A stretch of 43,476 nt of DNA from Myxococcales bacterium UBA1660 (GCA_002320815.1 DCLA01000002.1:1-43476); one strand, 5' to 3'. Counted from the first letter of the stretch, positions 18,745 to 30,300 are shown. Notes: a model not told the origin generated them from the letters alone. Translations and numbers: made by a program.

Positions 18745-19461
18745 CTACACCGGAGCGTGGGAGAGGTGCCGGTCGAAGAAGGTGAGCACGCGCTCCCAGG
18801 CGTCGGCCGCGGCCTCGGGGTGATGCCGCGCGAACATCGGCGGGAGGTACCCGAGGGGCCGTAGGGCCGGCCGGTGGATGCTCATGAAGCTGTGCCCGGC
18901 CTCGGGATAGAGCTTCACGTCATGGGGGACCTCCGCCCGTTCGAGGTGCTCCCGGAGCCGGTCGGCGCCCCCGCGAAAGACGAGGTCCTTGCCGCCGAAG
19001 CTGGCCACCGTGGGGCAGAGCGCCGGGACCTTCGCGGGATCCCGCGGCACGTCGCCGTAGAAGGGCGCGGCCACGGTGAAGGCCCCGCTCCCGGCCGCGA
19101 GCACCGCGAACCCGCCGCCCATGCAGAACCCGGCGACCCCGATCGCCTGGCGGTCCACGTCCTCGCGCTCTCCGAGGACGTCGGCGATCTCCTGGACGAT
19201 GGCGAGGACGGGCCCGCCGCCGTCCGCCAGCGCGCGCATCGCCCGAGCCACACAGAAGGGCGCCATCCCGAGGCCCTCGAAGAGATCGGGAGCGACCGCC
19301 AGATAGCCGGCCTCGGCGAAGCGGTCGCAGATCCGCGCCATGTCGTCGTTCAGCCCGAGCAACTCGTGGAGGACGACGACCGCGCGGCCCGTGGGCGCGG
19401 TGGCCTCCGCCACGTAGGCGCGCCGAGAACCGGAGGGGAGGGCGAGCGTGACGGTCTGCAT
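18745..19461 (-). CDS. Dienelactone hydrolase family protein
   Basis: A 238-residue alpha/beta hydrolase. It has the DLH triad: Cys113 in GFCMGGG, Asp159 in GGKDL and His190 in GHSFM, plus Glu33 in HELLG, which in characterised dienelactone hydrolases controls the Cys. The ATG at 19461 was chosen because homologous-looking sequence begins there; the open frame further upstream lacks coding character. Cytoplasmic, no signal peptide. The substrate is likely a lactone or ester, not necessarily dienelactone, since no aromatic catabolism genes are nearby. Its stop is 9 nt before the Cache-kinase start, so hydrolase and kinase are translated from one message. Confidence 0.88.
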   Translation of the reverse strand: MQTVTLALPSGSRRAYVAEATAPTGRAVVVLHELLGLNDDMARICDRFAEAGYLAVAPDLFEGLGMAPFCVARAMRALADGGGPVLAIVQEIADVLGEREDVDRQAIGVAGFCMGGGFAVLAAGSGAFTVAAPFYGDVPRDPAKVPALCPTVASFGGKDLVFRGGADRLREHLERAEVPHDVKLYPEAGHSFMSIHRPALRPLGYLPPMFARHHPEAAADAWERVLTFFDRHLSHAPV

Positions 19462-19516
19462 GGGTGCACGATACCCGAGGGCATGAATCCCGTGCCCCGA
19501 GACGTCTCTCTCTCCG

Positions 19517-20686
19517 ATGGCCCGCCGCACCCCCTCCGCTCTCTCGCTCCTGCGCCGTGACCCCGGGGGCGCCGTCCTGGCGTTCGGCGGGACGGCCATC
19601 TCCATGGCGCTCTCGTTCCTGGTGCTGGGCTTCTTCGTCTTCGGGGCCATCGCCGGGACCCAGCTCCGCCGTCACGTGCGCCTGGCGCTCGGTCCCCCGC
19701 GGGAGGACCGCTGGATCCCCGCGGGGGTCGCCACGGTGTTGCCCATCCTCGCCATCCTCGAAGTGATCGCCTGGTTCGTCCTGGAGAGCCACTACTGGCC
19801 AGGCCCCTTCGCCGAGCCCATCGGGCCTTTCGCCCGGGACGACCTGGCGTGTTTGGTCCTGGGAGGCCTCTACCTGCTCAACGGCTGGATCTTCGCGCCC
19901 CTGGTCTTCGCGATGGTGGTCGCCGCCGACCCCGAGGCGCCCGAGCCTCTGGGCGAGCAGCTCACCTTCGCGCTCCGCGCGACCCTCCAGGTCCATCCGC
20001 TGCGCCGCCTGAGCGCCCTGGTGCTGAGCGGCGCCGTCCTCCTCGGCCCGCTCTACGCGATGGCGAAGAGCGACGACCCCTGGATGATCCTGGTGACCCT
20101 CGGGATGTTCTGTGCGTACGTCCCGATCGCCAGCGCGCTCCTGGTCTCGCGCTACGCGGAGGTGCGCGACCGCATCGCCGGGGACGCCGCGCGGGTCCTG
20201 CGGGTCCCCGGGCCGCTCGTGGTCTTCGTCGGCTCCGCGGCTCTCCTCGGCGGCTTCGCGGCGTGGCACGCCTCGCTCTCCGAGCTGCTCGTCCTGGTCG
20301 CGCTCTGGTTCGGAGTGGGCCTGGCGTTCTCCAGCTTCGTGGGCGCCCACCGCCTCGGGCGGCTCCGCGTCGATGGGGAGGTGGCCCCGGGCCGCCGGGC
20401 CCTCGAGGGCGTCGTGCGGGGCGGGCACTTCCATGCCGGTGAGCTCCGCTTCGCCCTCCCGGAAGCGCGGGCCGACCTCGCGGGACCGCACACGCTGGTG
20501 GGCGACTTCGCTGCGCGGCGGGAGGGCTTCCGCGAGAGCGCCGACCAGCCCTGGCCCCGCCACGGGCGCCTGCACCCGGGAGAGCTCGACGCCTGCATCG
20601 AGCGCTCGGTGCGGCGCGCCTCCGCGCGCGCGTGGCTGCTCACCGGCGGAGCGGCGGCCGTCGCGATCCTGTCCTTGGTGACCTGA
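19517..20686 (+). CDS. Polytopic membrane protein, unknown
   Basis: A 389-residue protein with about eight hydrophobic helices: near residues 18-45, 70-90, 110-135, 160-180, 195-220, 232-252, 260-282 and a last one at the C-terminus. A soluble stretch of about 90 residues (VDGEVAPGRRALEGVV to RSVRRASARAW) precedes the last helix. No transporter or enzyme signature is recognisable. It is divergent from the dienelactone hydrolase operon and convergent with a kinase gene, with only 27 nt between the stops. Confidence 0.8.
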   Translation: MARRTPSALSLLRRDPGGAVLAFGGTAISMALSFLVLGFFVFGAIAGTQLRRHVRLALGPPREDRWIPAGVATVLPILAILEVIAWFVLESHYWPGPFAEPIGPFARDDLACLVLGGLYLLNGWIFAPLVFAMVVAADPEAPEPLGEQLTFALRATLQVHPLRRLSALVLSGAVLLGPLYAMAKSDDPWMILVTLGMFCAYVPIASALLVSRYAEVRDRIAGDAARVLRVPGPLVVFVGSAALLGGFAAWHASLSELLVLVALWFGVGLAFSSFVGAHRLGRLRVDGEVAPGRRALEGVVRGGHFHAGELRFALPEARADLAGPHTLVGDFAARREGFRESADQPWPRHGRLHPGELDACIERSVRRASARAWLLTGGAAAVAILSLVT

Positions 20687-20713
20687 GCGGGATCGAACGC
20701 GCCGCCCGTGGGA

Positions 20714-22615
20714 TCACTCGCCGGGCGAGGAGTCGTCCCGGGCGGCGAGCCCGAAGAGCCGCTCGAGGTGCCAGGTCTGGAGCTCCGAGCGCGCCTCGCT
20801 CCGCTCCAGCTCCGCGCGCACGGCGCCGCAGAAGAGCGTCGAGCTGACCAGGTTCGCGATCGTGATCAGCGTGATCAGGACCAGCGTGGGGACCGCCGGC
20901 AGGTGCAGCGCGTTGGGGACCACGTGCAGCCCCTCGGCGTCGAAGACGTACGACCCGTGCCAGATCCCGAACCGCTCGAGCCCCAGCGGGCCGAGCACGG
21001 CGACGAGGCCCAGGCCGGCGAAGACCATTCGGTCCAGCAGACTCCGAGTGAGCGCGAACGAGAAGTTCGTCGCCAGCAGCACCTGGGGCACGACCACCAG
21101 CGGACCGAGCACCCGCGAGGCCGCCACGATGGCCCCGAGGTTGAAGAGCAAGACCACGTAGAGCATCGATCGGCGCATGGTCTCCATGCGCGCGAAGATC
21201 GCGCAGCTCGCCGTCGCGCCCAGGATGCAGACCAGCCCCGCGACCAGCGGCGCCGGCTCCCGGAAGCCCATCCAGGCCATGAAGGGGATCATGACCAACC
21301 ACAGGAGGTAGTTCACGGTCCCCACGCGCATCGCCTCCCGGATGCGGTCCGCGTGGGCCTCGTCCATGCGCGCCTCCTTGGCGGCCAGCGCTTCCGGCGA
21401 GGGTCGCTCCACCACCCGGTGGAAGAGCTCCAAGGTCCGCTCCCGGCCCAGGGCCAGCGCGCGGCCGATGTCCCGGAGCGCGGCGGCGCGGCGGGTGGCG
21501 TCGGGGGCCACCAGCGCCCGCTCGGCCCGGGCGGCGTGCTCGTCGGCGATGCTCCGGCGGAGCTCGTCGTTGCGCTCGCCGGCCAGGTAGCTCTCCAGGG
21601 CGTCGCTCAGCTCGCGCATGGAGCCGAAGCGCTCGCGCGGGTCCAGGTGGGTGGCGCGACGGACGATCTCGTCCAGCTCCGGCGTCACCGAGGGGTCGAC
21701 GGTGGAGGGGATCGCCGTGACGCCGGCCAGGGTCCGCTCCAGGCGCATGGCCATGGTGGTGGCGCTGGCCATGAAGCGCTTCCGGGTGAGCACCTCGTAG
21801 AGGATCACGCCCATCGAGTAGATGTCCGACGCGGGGCTCACCAGGTCGGCCCGGCCGCGGCACTGCTCGGGCGAGGCGTAGCCGATGGTCCCCAGGATCG
21901 CGCCGTCCTCGGTCTCGTCGGTGGCCACGTCCGCGAGGGAGTCGGAGTCTTCGCCGGTCAGCGAGTCCGCCACCGCGGTGACGTCGTCCTCGATGCCCTG
22001 GACCTGCGCGATGCCCCAGTCGAGCACGTAGAGCTCGCCGAAGTCGCCCAGCATCAGGTTCGCCGGCTTCACGTCCCGGTGCACCACGCCGCGGGCGTGG
22101 GCGTACTCCAGGGTCAAGCAGGCGCGGGCGAGGGCGGCGACGAGGGTCCGGCGGGGGAAGCGCGCCAGCATCCGCGGGTCTCCCTTGGATTGGCGGGTGA
22201 GGATCTCGGACACGGTGCGTCCCCGGACCCGCTTCATGACGAAGTAGGGGTTGCCTCGGGGGTCCACGCCGAGCTCGTGGACGGGCACGATCGACGGGTG
22301 CTGCAGCCGGCCCTGCACCCGGGCCTCGCGCATGAAGCGCCGGAGCAGCTCGGGGGTGTACTGGCCGGGCAGGAGGCGCTTGAGGGCCACCTCGCGACCG
22401 ATGCGGCGGTCGCGGCAGCGGAGCACCTCCCCCATCCCGCCGGCGCCGAGTGAGTCGCCCAGCTCGAAGCGCGCCTCGATGTCCAGGACGTCGGTGGGCG
22501 TGAGCTTGGCGCCGAGCTCGCCCTCGCCCCAGGCGCCCGAGCGCGAGCCCAGCCCCGTCCCCAAGGTGGGTCCCGTGACATCGGCCACCGTCGCGTCGTC
22601 CTTCGACCTCTCCAT
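20714..22615 (-). CDS. Ser/Thr protein kinase with multi-pass membrane C-terminus
   Basis: A 633-residue protein. Kinase domain about 50-350: GAGGMGEV loop, Lys79, HRDVKPAN (Asp181), DWG (199-201) replacing DFG, YASPEQCRG. A helical juxtamembrane part (about 350-430) is followed by around six hydrophobic helices (for example LLWLVMIPFMAWMGF, LVAGLVCILGATA, LYVVLLFNLGAIVAA, LVLITLITIANLVSS). Many myxobacterial kinases share this layout; the membrane part may sense bilayer or envelope state. The gene is last in a minus-strand series: M15 peptidase, 39-nt gap, glutaredoxin-like gene, 55-nt gap, kinase. Substrates cannot be inferred. Confidence 0.92.
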   Translation of the reverse strand: MERSKDDATVADVTGPTLGTGLGSRSGAWGEGELGAKLTPTDVLDIEARFELGDSLGAGGMGEVLRCRDRRIGREVALKRLLPGQYTPELLRRFMREARVQGRLQHPSIVPVHELGVDPRGNPYFVMKRVRGRTVSEILTRQSKGDPRMLARFPRRTLVAALARACLTLEYAHARGVVHRDVKPANLMLGDFGELYVLDWGIAQVQGIEDDVTAVADSLTGEDSDSLADVATDETEDGAILGTIGYASPEQCRGRADLVSPASDIYSMGVILYEVLTRKRFMASATTMAMRLERTLAGVTAIPSTVDPSVTPELDEIVRRATHLDPRERFGSMRELSDALESYLAGERNDELRRSIADEHAARAERALVAPDATRRAAALRDIGRALALGRERTLELFHRVVERPSPEALAAKEARMDEAHADRIREAMRVGTVNYLLWLVMIPFMAWMGFREPAPLVAGLVCILGATASCAIFARMETMRRSMLYVVLLFNLGAIVAASRVLGPLVVVPQVLLATNFSFALTRSLLDRMVFAGLGLVAVLGPLGLERFGIWHGSYVFDAEGLHVVPNALHLPAVPTLVLITLITIANLVSSTLFCGAVRAELERSEARSELQTWHLERLFGLAARDDSSPGE

Positions 22616-22670
22616 CTCCCGATCATGCCCCAGAACGGAAGGCGATGCGCGGGGCCATACGGGGGGGCAC

Positions 22671-22925
22671 TCAGCCGAAGGTGGTCTCCAACCAGGTCAC
22701 GATGTCGCGGGACTCGCCCATCCAGCGCACGGCGCCCGCGTCGTCCTCGATGCGCAACACGGGCACGGTTCCCCGCCCCCGGGCTTCGAAGAGCTCTTCG
22801 CGGCGCGCGGGGTCCCGGAGCACGTCCCGGAGCTCGATGCGATCCTCGAGGCCCATGCTGCGGATGGTGCGCAGGACCCGCGCGCAGTAGCCGCAGGTGT
22901 CGTATTTGTAGAGCGCGAGCTTCAC
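22671..22925 (-). CDS. Glutaredoxin-like / GST N-terminal thioredoxin-fold protein
   Basis: An 84-residue protein forming a minimal thioredoxin fold: an N-terminal strand LALYKYD, the dithiol CGYC (Cys11, Cys14), the cis-Pro loop GTVPVLR and the C-terminal helix DIVTWLETTFG. The CxYC motif fits glutaredoxins that reduce disulfides or glutathione mixed disulfides in the cytoplasm. The GST N-terminal domain is an alternative family label. It lies between the M15 peptidase and kinase genes on the same strand, with gaps of 39 and 55 nt, so it may be co-transcribed. Confidence 0.85.
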   Translation of the reverse strand: MKLALYKYDTCGYCARVLRTIRSMGLEDRIELRDVLRDPARREELFEARGRGTVPVLRIEDDAGAVRWMGESRDIVTWLETTFG

Positions 22926-22964
22926 CCGGAGACCATGGGGCGCCGGGGTCGGCTCGCCAAGGGC

Positions 22965-25370
<2,406 letters not shown>

Positions 25371-25559
25371 GGGAAGGGCGTCCGACTTCTGAGCACCGAG
25401 CGTGCCAAGGCGATCCTGCCCGAAACGGGCCCTCGCGGGGGGACTGGCCGCGCCAAGGTGGCTCGAAGTCGTGAGCGACGTTCATCGGTTGGACGGTGTT
25501 CGGCGAGACCACTGCGGAGTCTGGTGGGCGCCGCCGTCACCCCGTGCCATCGTGCCCGC

Positions 25560-28376
25560 ATGACGAAGCTCCGCCCATGGGGGGTCCTCGCGCTCCTCGC
25601 CACCCTGGCTGGCTGCCCCGACGACGAACCCGCGGAACCCGCCTGGGCGGTGGTCGCCAGCGGCCTCGACGAGGCGGTGCTCTCCATCGCCGGCACCGCT
25701 GCCGACGACGTGTGGGCCGTGGGCGCCGACCAGGGCGCCGGCCCGCTGGTGGTGCACTACGACGGGGTCGCCTGGACCCGCATGGCCACCGGTCACACCG
25801 GGAACCTCTGGTGGGCCCACGCCTTCGCCCCCGACGACGTCTTCTTCGGCGGCGCCAGCGGCGCGATCCTCCGCTGGGATGGGACCACCTTCACGCGCAT
25901 GGACACCCCGGGGCTCGGGCGGCAGACCGTCTTCGGGCTCTGGGGCGCCAGCCCCGATTCGGTCTACGCCGTCGGCGGTTTCGCCGGACGCGCGGGCTTC
26001 ATCTGGCGCTGGGACGGCACCGCCTGGCGCGTGCTGGAGGTCCCCCGCGACATCCCCCTGAGCGCCAACGGCGACTGGCCCGGTTTCTTCAAGGTCTGGG
26101 GCGACGCGACGGGCCGGGTCTGGGTCGTCGGCGGACGCGGCCTGGTGCTGCGCGCCGACGACGGCGAGACCTTCGAAGTCGTCGAGAGCGGGGTGGAGAC
26201 CTCGCTCTTCACCGTCACCGGCGACGACGAGCGCGTGGTCATCGTCGGCGGCTCGGCGAACTGCACGCTCCTCGAGGCCGACGGCGACGGCGCGCTCGTC
26301 GACCGGACGCCGCCGCTCACCCCGCTGATTCAGGGCGTGGATCTCGCCGGCGACGAGGGCTGGGCCTCCGGGCAGGGTGGGGTGCTCCTCCATCGCGAAG
26401 ACGGCGAGTGGGCCGAGGTCGACCACGAGCTCGACTTCCGCATCCAGTCGCTCCACGCGGTGTGGATCGACCCCGACGGCGGCGTCTGGACCGGCGGCGG
26501 CAACGTGTTGGAGACCTCCCTCGACGGCGGCGGCATCCTCCACCGCGGGCCCGCGGTGCCCGCCTACGTGCCGACCCCGGACCCCGAGATGCCCGACATG
26601 GGCGTCCCGCCCGTCGAGTGCCCCGAGGTCGACCCCGCCGGCCCCGACGCGAGCATCGCGCGCCGCTGGAACGAGGTGCTCCTCGACGCCATCCGCCGGG
26701 ACATCCCCCGGCCCGGCGTCCACGCGCGGAACCTCTACCACCTCTCGGCGGCCATGTGGGACGCATGGGCCGCCTACGACGCCGTCGCCGACGGGGTCTT
26801 CGTCGGCGAGCGGCTCACGGCGACCGACGTGGACGCCGATCGCGCGACGGCCATCTCCCACGCGGCCTACCGGGTCCTCGTCCACCGCTACGACGACTCC
26901 CGGGCCGCGCTCCCCGGCGCCGCCGTCTCCGAAGCCTGCTTCCGCGGCTTCATGGAGGAACTCGGTCTCGACCCCGACGACGCGAGCACCGAGGGCACCT
27001 CGCCGGTCGCCCTGGGCAACCGCATCGGGGCGGCCGTCATCGCCATGAACGCCGACGACGGCGCCAACGAGAGCGGGAACTACGCCGACACCACCGGCTG
27101 GGACGCGATGAACCCGCCGTTGGTGGTCGATCAGTCCACGGTGGAGTTGCCCTTCCCGTCGTACTGGCAGCAGATCAACATCGCCGAGGCCGAGACCCAG
27201 AACGGCCTCATCGTGCCCAGCGGCATCCAGGGCTACATCGGCGCGCAGTGGGGCGAGGTGCGCCCCTTCGCCCTCGAAGACCGCGGACCCGACGGCCTCT
27301 ACTTCGACCCCGGCACGCCCCCGACCTTCGACGATCCCGCCATGGACGAGTGGGTGGTGAGCATGGTCCGCCACGAGGCCGAGCTCGCCGTGGACCCCGC
27401 GGTCACCGTGGACATCTCCCCGGGCGGCGTGGGCAACAACTCCCTGGGTACCAATGACGGCAGCGGTCACCCGGTCAACCCGGTCACCGGTGAGGCCTAC
27501 GCGCCCAACGTCGTCCCCCTCGGCGACTTCGGCCGGGTCCTCGCCGAGTTCTGGGCCGACGGCCCCCGCTCCGAGACCCCGCCCGGCCACTGGAACACCC
27601 TCGCCAACTACGTCGCCGACCACCCCGAGCATCGTCGCTGCCTCTTCGGCGACGCCGCGTGCCTCGCGGGCGGCACGCCGGAGCTCGATCCCCTCGAGTG
27701 GGACCTCAAGACCTACCTGGCCCTCAACGGCGCGGTGCACGACGCGGCCATCGTCGCCTGGGGGACCAAGCGGACCTTCAGCGGCGCGCGCCCGATCTCA
27801 CTGGTGCGCTTCATGGCCCAGGAGGGCACCCTGCCCTTGGTGCCGGGGCTCATCGAGCGGGTCACCGAGGAGTCCTCGGCGCCCGGCGAGCGCCACGCGC
27901 ACCTGGCGCCCTTCGTCGGGCAGATCGTCGTCCTCGGCTGGCCCGGTGAGCCCGGCGACCGCGCCGACGACACCACGCGCATCCAGTGGATCCGCGGCGT
28001 CGACTGGGTGCCCTACCAGCGGCGCAACTTCGTGACCCCGGCCTTCCCCGGCTACGTCTCCGGGCACAGCACCTTCAGTCGCGCCGCGGCCGAGGTCCTG
28101 GCCGCCCTGGATGGCGACCCCTTCTTCCCCGGCGGCCTGGGCTCGTTCACCGCGCCTGCCCGCGAGTACCTGATCTTCGAGGACGGCCCCAGCGTCGAGG
28201 TGCGCCTGGAGTGGGGCACCTACTTCGACGCCGCCGACCAGGCGGGCCAGAGCCGGCTCTGGGGCGGCATCCACATCCCGCCCGACGACCTCGACGGCCG
28301 GCGCCTCGGCCACGAGGTGGGTCTCCTCGCGGTCGAGCGCGCGCGCGCCCACTTCGACGGCAGCGCGGTCCCCTGA
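25560..28376 (+). CDS. Lipoprotein: beta-propeller fused to vanadium haloperoxidase/PAP2-like domain
   Basis: A 938-residue protein. The ATG at 25560 starts a lipoprotein signal (VLALLATLAGC, Cys17). The frame is open for kilobases upstream only because of GC bias. Residues about 25-330 hold propeller-type repeats (DDVWAVGADQ, DSVYAVGGFAGRAG, GRVWVVGGRG). A helical haloperoxidase-like domain follows, with the full vanadate/phosphate signature: KRTFSGARP (Lys737, Arg744), SGH (834-836) and SRLWGGIHIPPD (Arg899, His905, Asp909). This matches K-x6-RP, SGH and SR-x5-H-x3-D. It could be a haloperoxidase or an acid phosphatase; sequence alone does not decide. The stop is 1 nt from the convergent GNAT gene. 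Confidence 0.88.
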   Translation: MTKLRPWGVLALLATLAGCPDDEPAEPAWAVVASGLDEAVLSIAGTAADDVWAVGADQGAGPLVVHYDGVAWTRMATGHTGNLWWAHAFAPDDVFFGGASGAILRWDGTTFTRMDTPGLGRQTVFGLWGASPDSVYAVGGFAGRAGFIWRWDGTAWRVLEVPRDIPLSANGDWPGFFKVWGDATGRVWVVGGRGLVLRADDGETFEVVESGVETSLFTVTGDDERVVIVGGSANCTLLEADGDGALVDRTPPLTPLIQGVDLAGDEGWASGQGGVLLHREDGEWAEVDHELDFRIQSLHAVWIDPDGGVWTGGGNVLETSLDGGGILHRGPAVPAYVPTPDPEMPDMGVPPVECPEVDPAGPDASIARRWNEVLLDAIRRDIPRPGVHARNLYHLSAAMWDAWAAYDAVADGVFVGERLTATDVDADRATAISHAAYRVLVHRYDDSRAALPGAAVSEACFRGFMEELGLDPDDASTEGTSPVALGNRIGAAVIAMNADDGANESGNYADTTGWDAMNPPLVVDQSTVELPFPSYWQQINIAEAETQNGLIVPSGIQGYIGAQWGEVRPFALEDRGPDGLYFDPGTPPTFDDPAMDEWVVSMVRHEAELAVDPAVTVDISPGGVGNNSLGTNDGSGHPVNPVTGEAYAPNVVPLGDFGRVLAEFWADGPRSETPPGHWNTLANYVADHPEHRRCLFGDAACLAGGTPELDPLEWDLKTYLALNGAVHDAAIVAWGTKRTFSGARPISLVRFMAQEGTLPLVPGLIERVTEESSAPGERHAHLAPFVGQIVVLGWPGEPGDRADDTTRIQWIRGVDWVPYQRRNFVTPAFPGYVSGHSTFSRAAAEVLAALDGDPFFPGGLGSFTAPAREYLIFEDGPSVEVRLEWGTYFDAADQAGQSRLWGGIHIPPDDLDGRRLGHEVGLLAVERARAHFDGSAVP

Positions 28377-28377
28377 G

Positions 28378-28884
28378 TCAGCCCGCCGCGGGGCGGGCCA
28401 GCCGCAGGTACACGCTGTCCACCCACTCGTCCCCCACGCGGTAGGTCCGTTCGGCGCGCCCGGTCTCCTCGAAGCCCAGCTTGCGGAGGAGACCGAGGCA
28501 GGCCTCGTTCCGGGGATCCACGTCGGCCTCCAGGGCCTCCACCGGGTGGTCCGCGAAGACCCGCGCGATCACCGCCCTCAGCGCCTCGTGGGCGAACCCC
28601 CGCCGCCAGAACGGCCGAGCGAGGATGAAGCCCACCTCGGGCAGCCGCCAGCAGCCCGCCTTGCCGATGATCTCGCCTTCGTACTCGACGACGAAGTCGG
28701 TCACGCCGTTGGCCTCGGAGTCGAGCATCGAGCGCAGCCACCGGGTGGTCTCCTCCAGAGCCCGGTGCGGCGGCCGGGACCAGTAGCGCATCGCCTCGGG
28801 GTCGGTGAAGATCCGATGCAGGGCCGCCGCGTCGGCCGGGCTCGCGGCGCGGAGGCGGAGCCGCTCGGTGCGCAGTTCGGTCAT
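28378..28884 (-). CDS. GNAT N-acetyltransferase, RimJ/RimL type
   Basis: A 168-residue GNAT. The typical order is visible: N-terminal strand TERLRLRAASPADAAALHRIF, the FVVEYEGEIIGKAGCW strand pair, the acyl-CoA loop region FWRRGFAHEALRAVI, and the C-terminal NEACLGLLRKLGFEETGR. It resembles RimJ/RimL-like acetyltransferases that modify N-termini of ribosomal proteins or small molecules. Cytoplasmic. It is divergent from the methyltransferase gene with 43 nt between the starts, so the two may share a promoter region. Confidence 0.9.
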   Translation of the reverse strand: MTELRTERLRLRAASPADAAALHRIFTDPEAMRYWSRPPHRALEETTRWLRSMLDSEANGVTDFVVEYEGEIIGKAGCWRLPEVGFILARPFWRRGFAHEALRAVIARVFADHPVEALEADVDPRNEACLGLLRKLGFEETGRAERTYRVGDEWVDSVYLRLARPAAG

Positions 28885-28927
28885 GGCGGGAGTATGACCC
28901 GAAGCGCCGGGCGGGTAGGGTGCCCCG

Positions 28928-29629
28928 ATGAGCGACGACGTAGACCGCTACGCGGGCCTGCGCTTCTGGGGGCCGGTCGGCGAGGAGCGAATGGCGGGAT
29001 GGGTCGAGCGGCTGGACCTCGCCGCCGGGGCCCGGGTGCTGGATCTCGGCTGCGGTCGGGGGGAGCTGCTGATCCGCCTGGCCGAGCGCCATGGGGTCGC
29101 GACAGTGGGGGTCGATACCTCCGTGGGGGCGCTCGCCTTGGCCCGCTCCGCGGCGACCGCCCGGGGGGTCTCGGTGCGCTGGGTGAACCAGTCGGCGACG
29201 GAGTTCCGTGGCGACCCCTTCGACCTCGTCGTCTGCCTGGGCGGTCCTCCTCTCGGTCCCGACGCGGAGGCCGCGGCGGCCGCGCTGCGAGCACACGCCC
29301 GTCCCGGCGGGCAGGTGCTCTGGGGCCAGGCCCACTGGGTCTCGCCGCCCCCCGAGGCGTACCTCGCGGCGACCGGGATCGGTGCCGCGGACCTCCCGAC
29401 CGCCGAGGGGGTCCGGAGCGCTCTGCGGAGCGCGGGCCTAGCCGTGGCCCACGAGGAGGTCGTCACCCGCGCGGAGTGGGACCACTTCGAGGACCGCCTG
29501 GCGTCGAACGTCGAGGGGCTGGACCTCGACCCCCAGAAGCTCGCGGGCCGCCGCCGCTTCAGCGACGCCCAGCGGCGCTGGGGTCGGGACACCATGGGCT
29601 TCGGCCTGTGGCTCGCCGATAGCGGATGA
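28928..29629 (+). CDS. Class I SAM-dependent methyltransferase
   Basis: A 233-residue Rossmann methyltransferase. Motif I is LDLGCGRGELLIRL (about 39-52), the strand-2 acidic loop is VATVGVDTS, and motif IV is PFDLVVCLGGPPLG. The C-terminal half (LAATGIGAADLPTAEG, WDHFEDRLASNVEGLD) resembles small-molecule methyltransferases of the UbiE/type-11 group. The substrate is not determinable. The start ATG at 28928 opens the motif-bearing frame; the next gene begins 83 nt downstream on the same strand. Confidence 0.9.
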   Translation: MSDDVDRYAGLRFWGPVGEERMAGWVERLDLAAGARVLDLGCGRGELLIRLAERHGVATVGVDTSVGALALARSAATARGVSVRWVNQSATEFRGDPFDLVVCLGGPPLGPDAEAAAAALRAHARPGGQVLWGQAHWVSPPPEAYLAATGIGAADLPTAEGVRSALRSAGLAVAHEEVVTRAEWDHFEDRLASNVEGLDLDPQKLAGRRRFSDAQRRWGRDTMGFGLWLADSG

Positions 29630-29712
29630 CACCGGTCGTGGTCCCCTGATAGCCGCCGGTTCGGGCACTCTGGGCCGCGATCTCTTCCCCCCAAAGCAGC
29701 AAGGACGAGCCC

Positions 29713-30300
29713 GTGACCCAGTCGAACGACCAAGCGCATCCGAAGCCCCTGATGGAGATCCACCCCGACATCATCGTCGGCGTGGAGGACGACGCCGGCA
29801 ACACCTACCTGACGATCGTGATCACCCAGGACTACCGCATCCAGGACTCGACGGTGGACTTCCGCGCGATGCGCGAGCACTGGTTCGAGAACCAGGGGAC
29901 CAGCCTGGCGACCCTCTTCACCAAGTCGACCATCATCCTCCGGGTCATCCAGACCGGCGGCGAGCCCAATCTGCAGAGCTGGTGGAACGCCAATGGCTCC
30001 TCGCTGACCTATCGCTTCCGCGCCCCCTGGAAGCTCGCGGACGAGCAGTGGGTCAAGCCGGGCACGCCGACGACGCCGGTCCACCCCCAGGGGAGCCTGA
30101 AGGTGGGCACCCAGATCGACGGCGTGAACGTATGGCTGGTCCTGGAACAGTCGAACGGCAACCTCAGCCGCGCCGTCTGGTACACCGACCCGGGGAAGAA
30201 CCCGGTGGTCTTCCCCAACCCCGGCAACGGCGACAAGCTGACCTACACCGCGGGCGCCATCCCTTCGACGGCCTACTTCTTCGACGAGAAGATCTGCTGA
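29713..30300 (+). CDS. Hypothetical protein, 195 aa
   Basis: I do not recognise this protein. It begins with GTG and has no signal peptide or membrane helix. It contains aromatic-rich beta-type segments (NTYLTIVITQDYRIQDSTVDF, HWFENQGTSL, WKLADEQWVKPGTPTTPVHPQ, VWLVLEQSNGNLSRAVWY), with many Asn, Gln and Trp residues and a final Cys. Base composition at third positions is less extreme than in neighbours. The upstream gap contains GATCTCTTCCCCCC and AAGCAGCAAGGACGAG, the latter a usable ribosome site. It converges with the kinase-SUMF1 gene, whose stop is 2 nt away. Confidence 0.75.
   Translation: MTQSNDQAHPKPLMEIHPDIIVGVEDDAGNTYLTIVITQDYRIQDSTVDFRAMREHWFENQGTSLATLFTKSTIILRVIQTGGEPNLQSWWNANGSSLTYRFRAPWKLADEQWVKPGTPTTPVHPQGSLKVGTQIDGVNVWLVLEQSNGNLSRAVWYTDPGKNPVVFPNPGNGDKLTYTAGAIPSTAYFFDEKIC

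Noticed and set aside
14752..18864. Long plus-strand open frame opposite the DUF2330 and kinase genes
   Set aside because: Its composition is the typical antisense shadow in high-GC DNA; the minus strand carries recognisable kinase, Cache and DUF2330 motifs.
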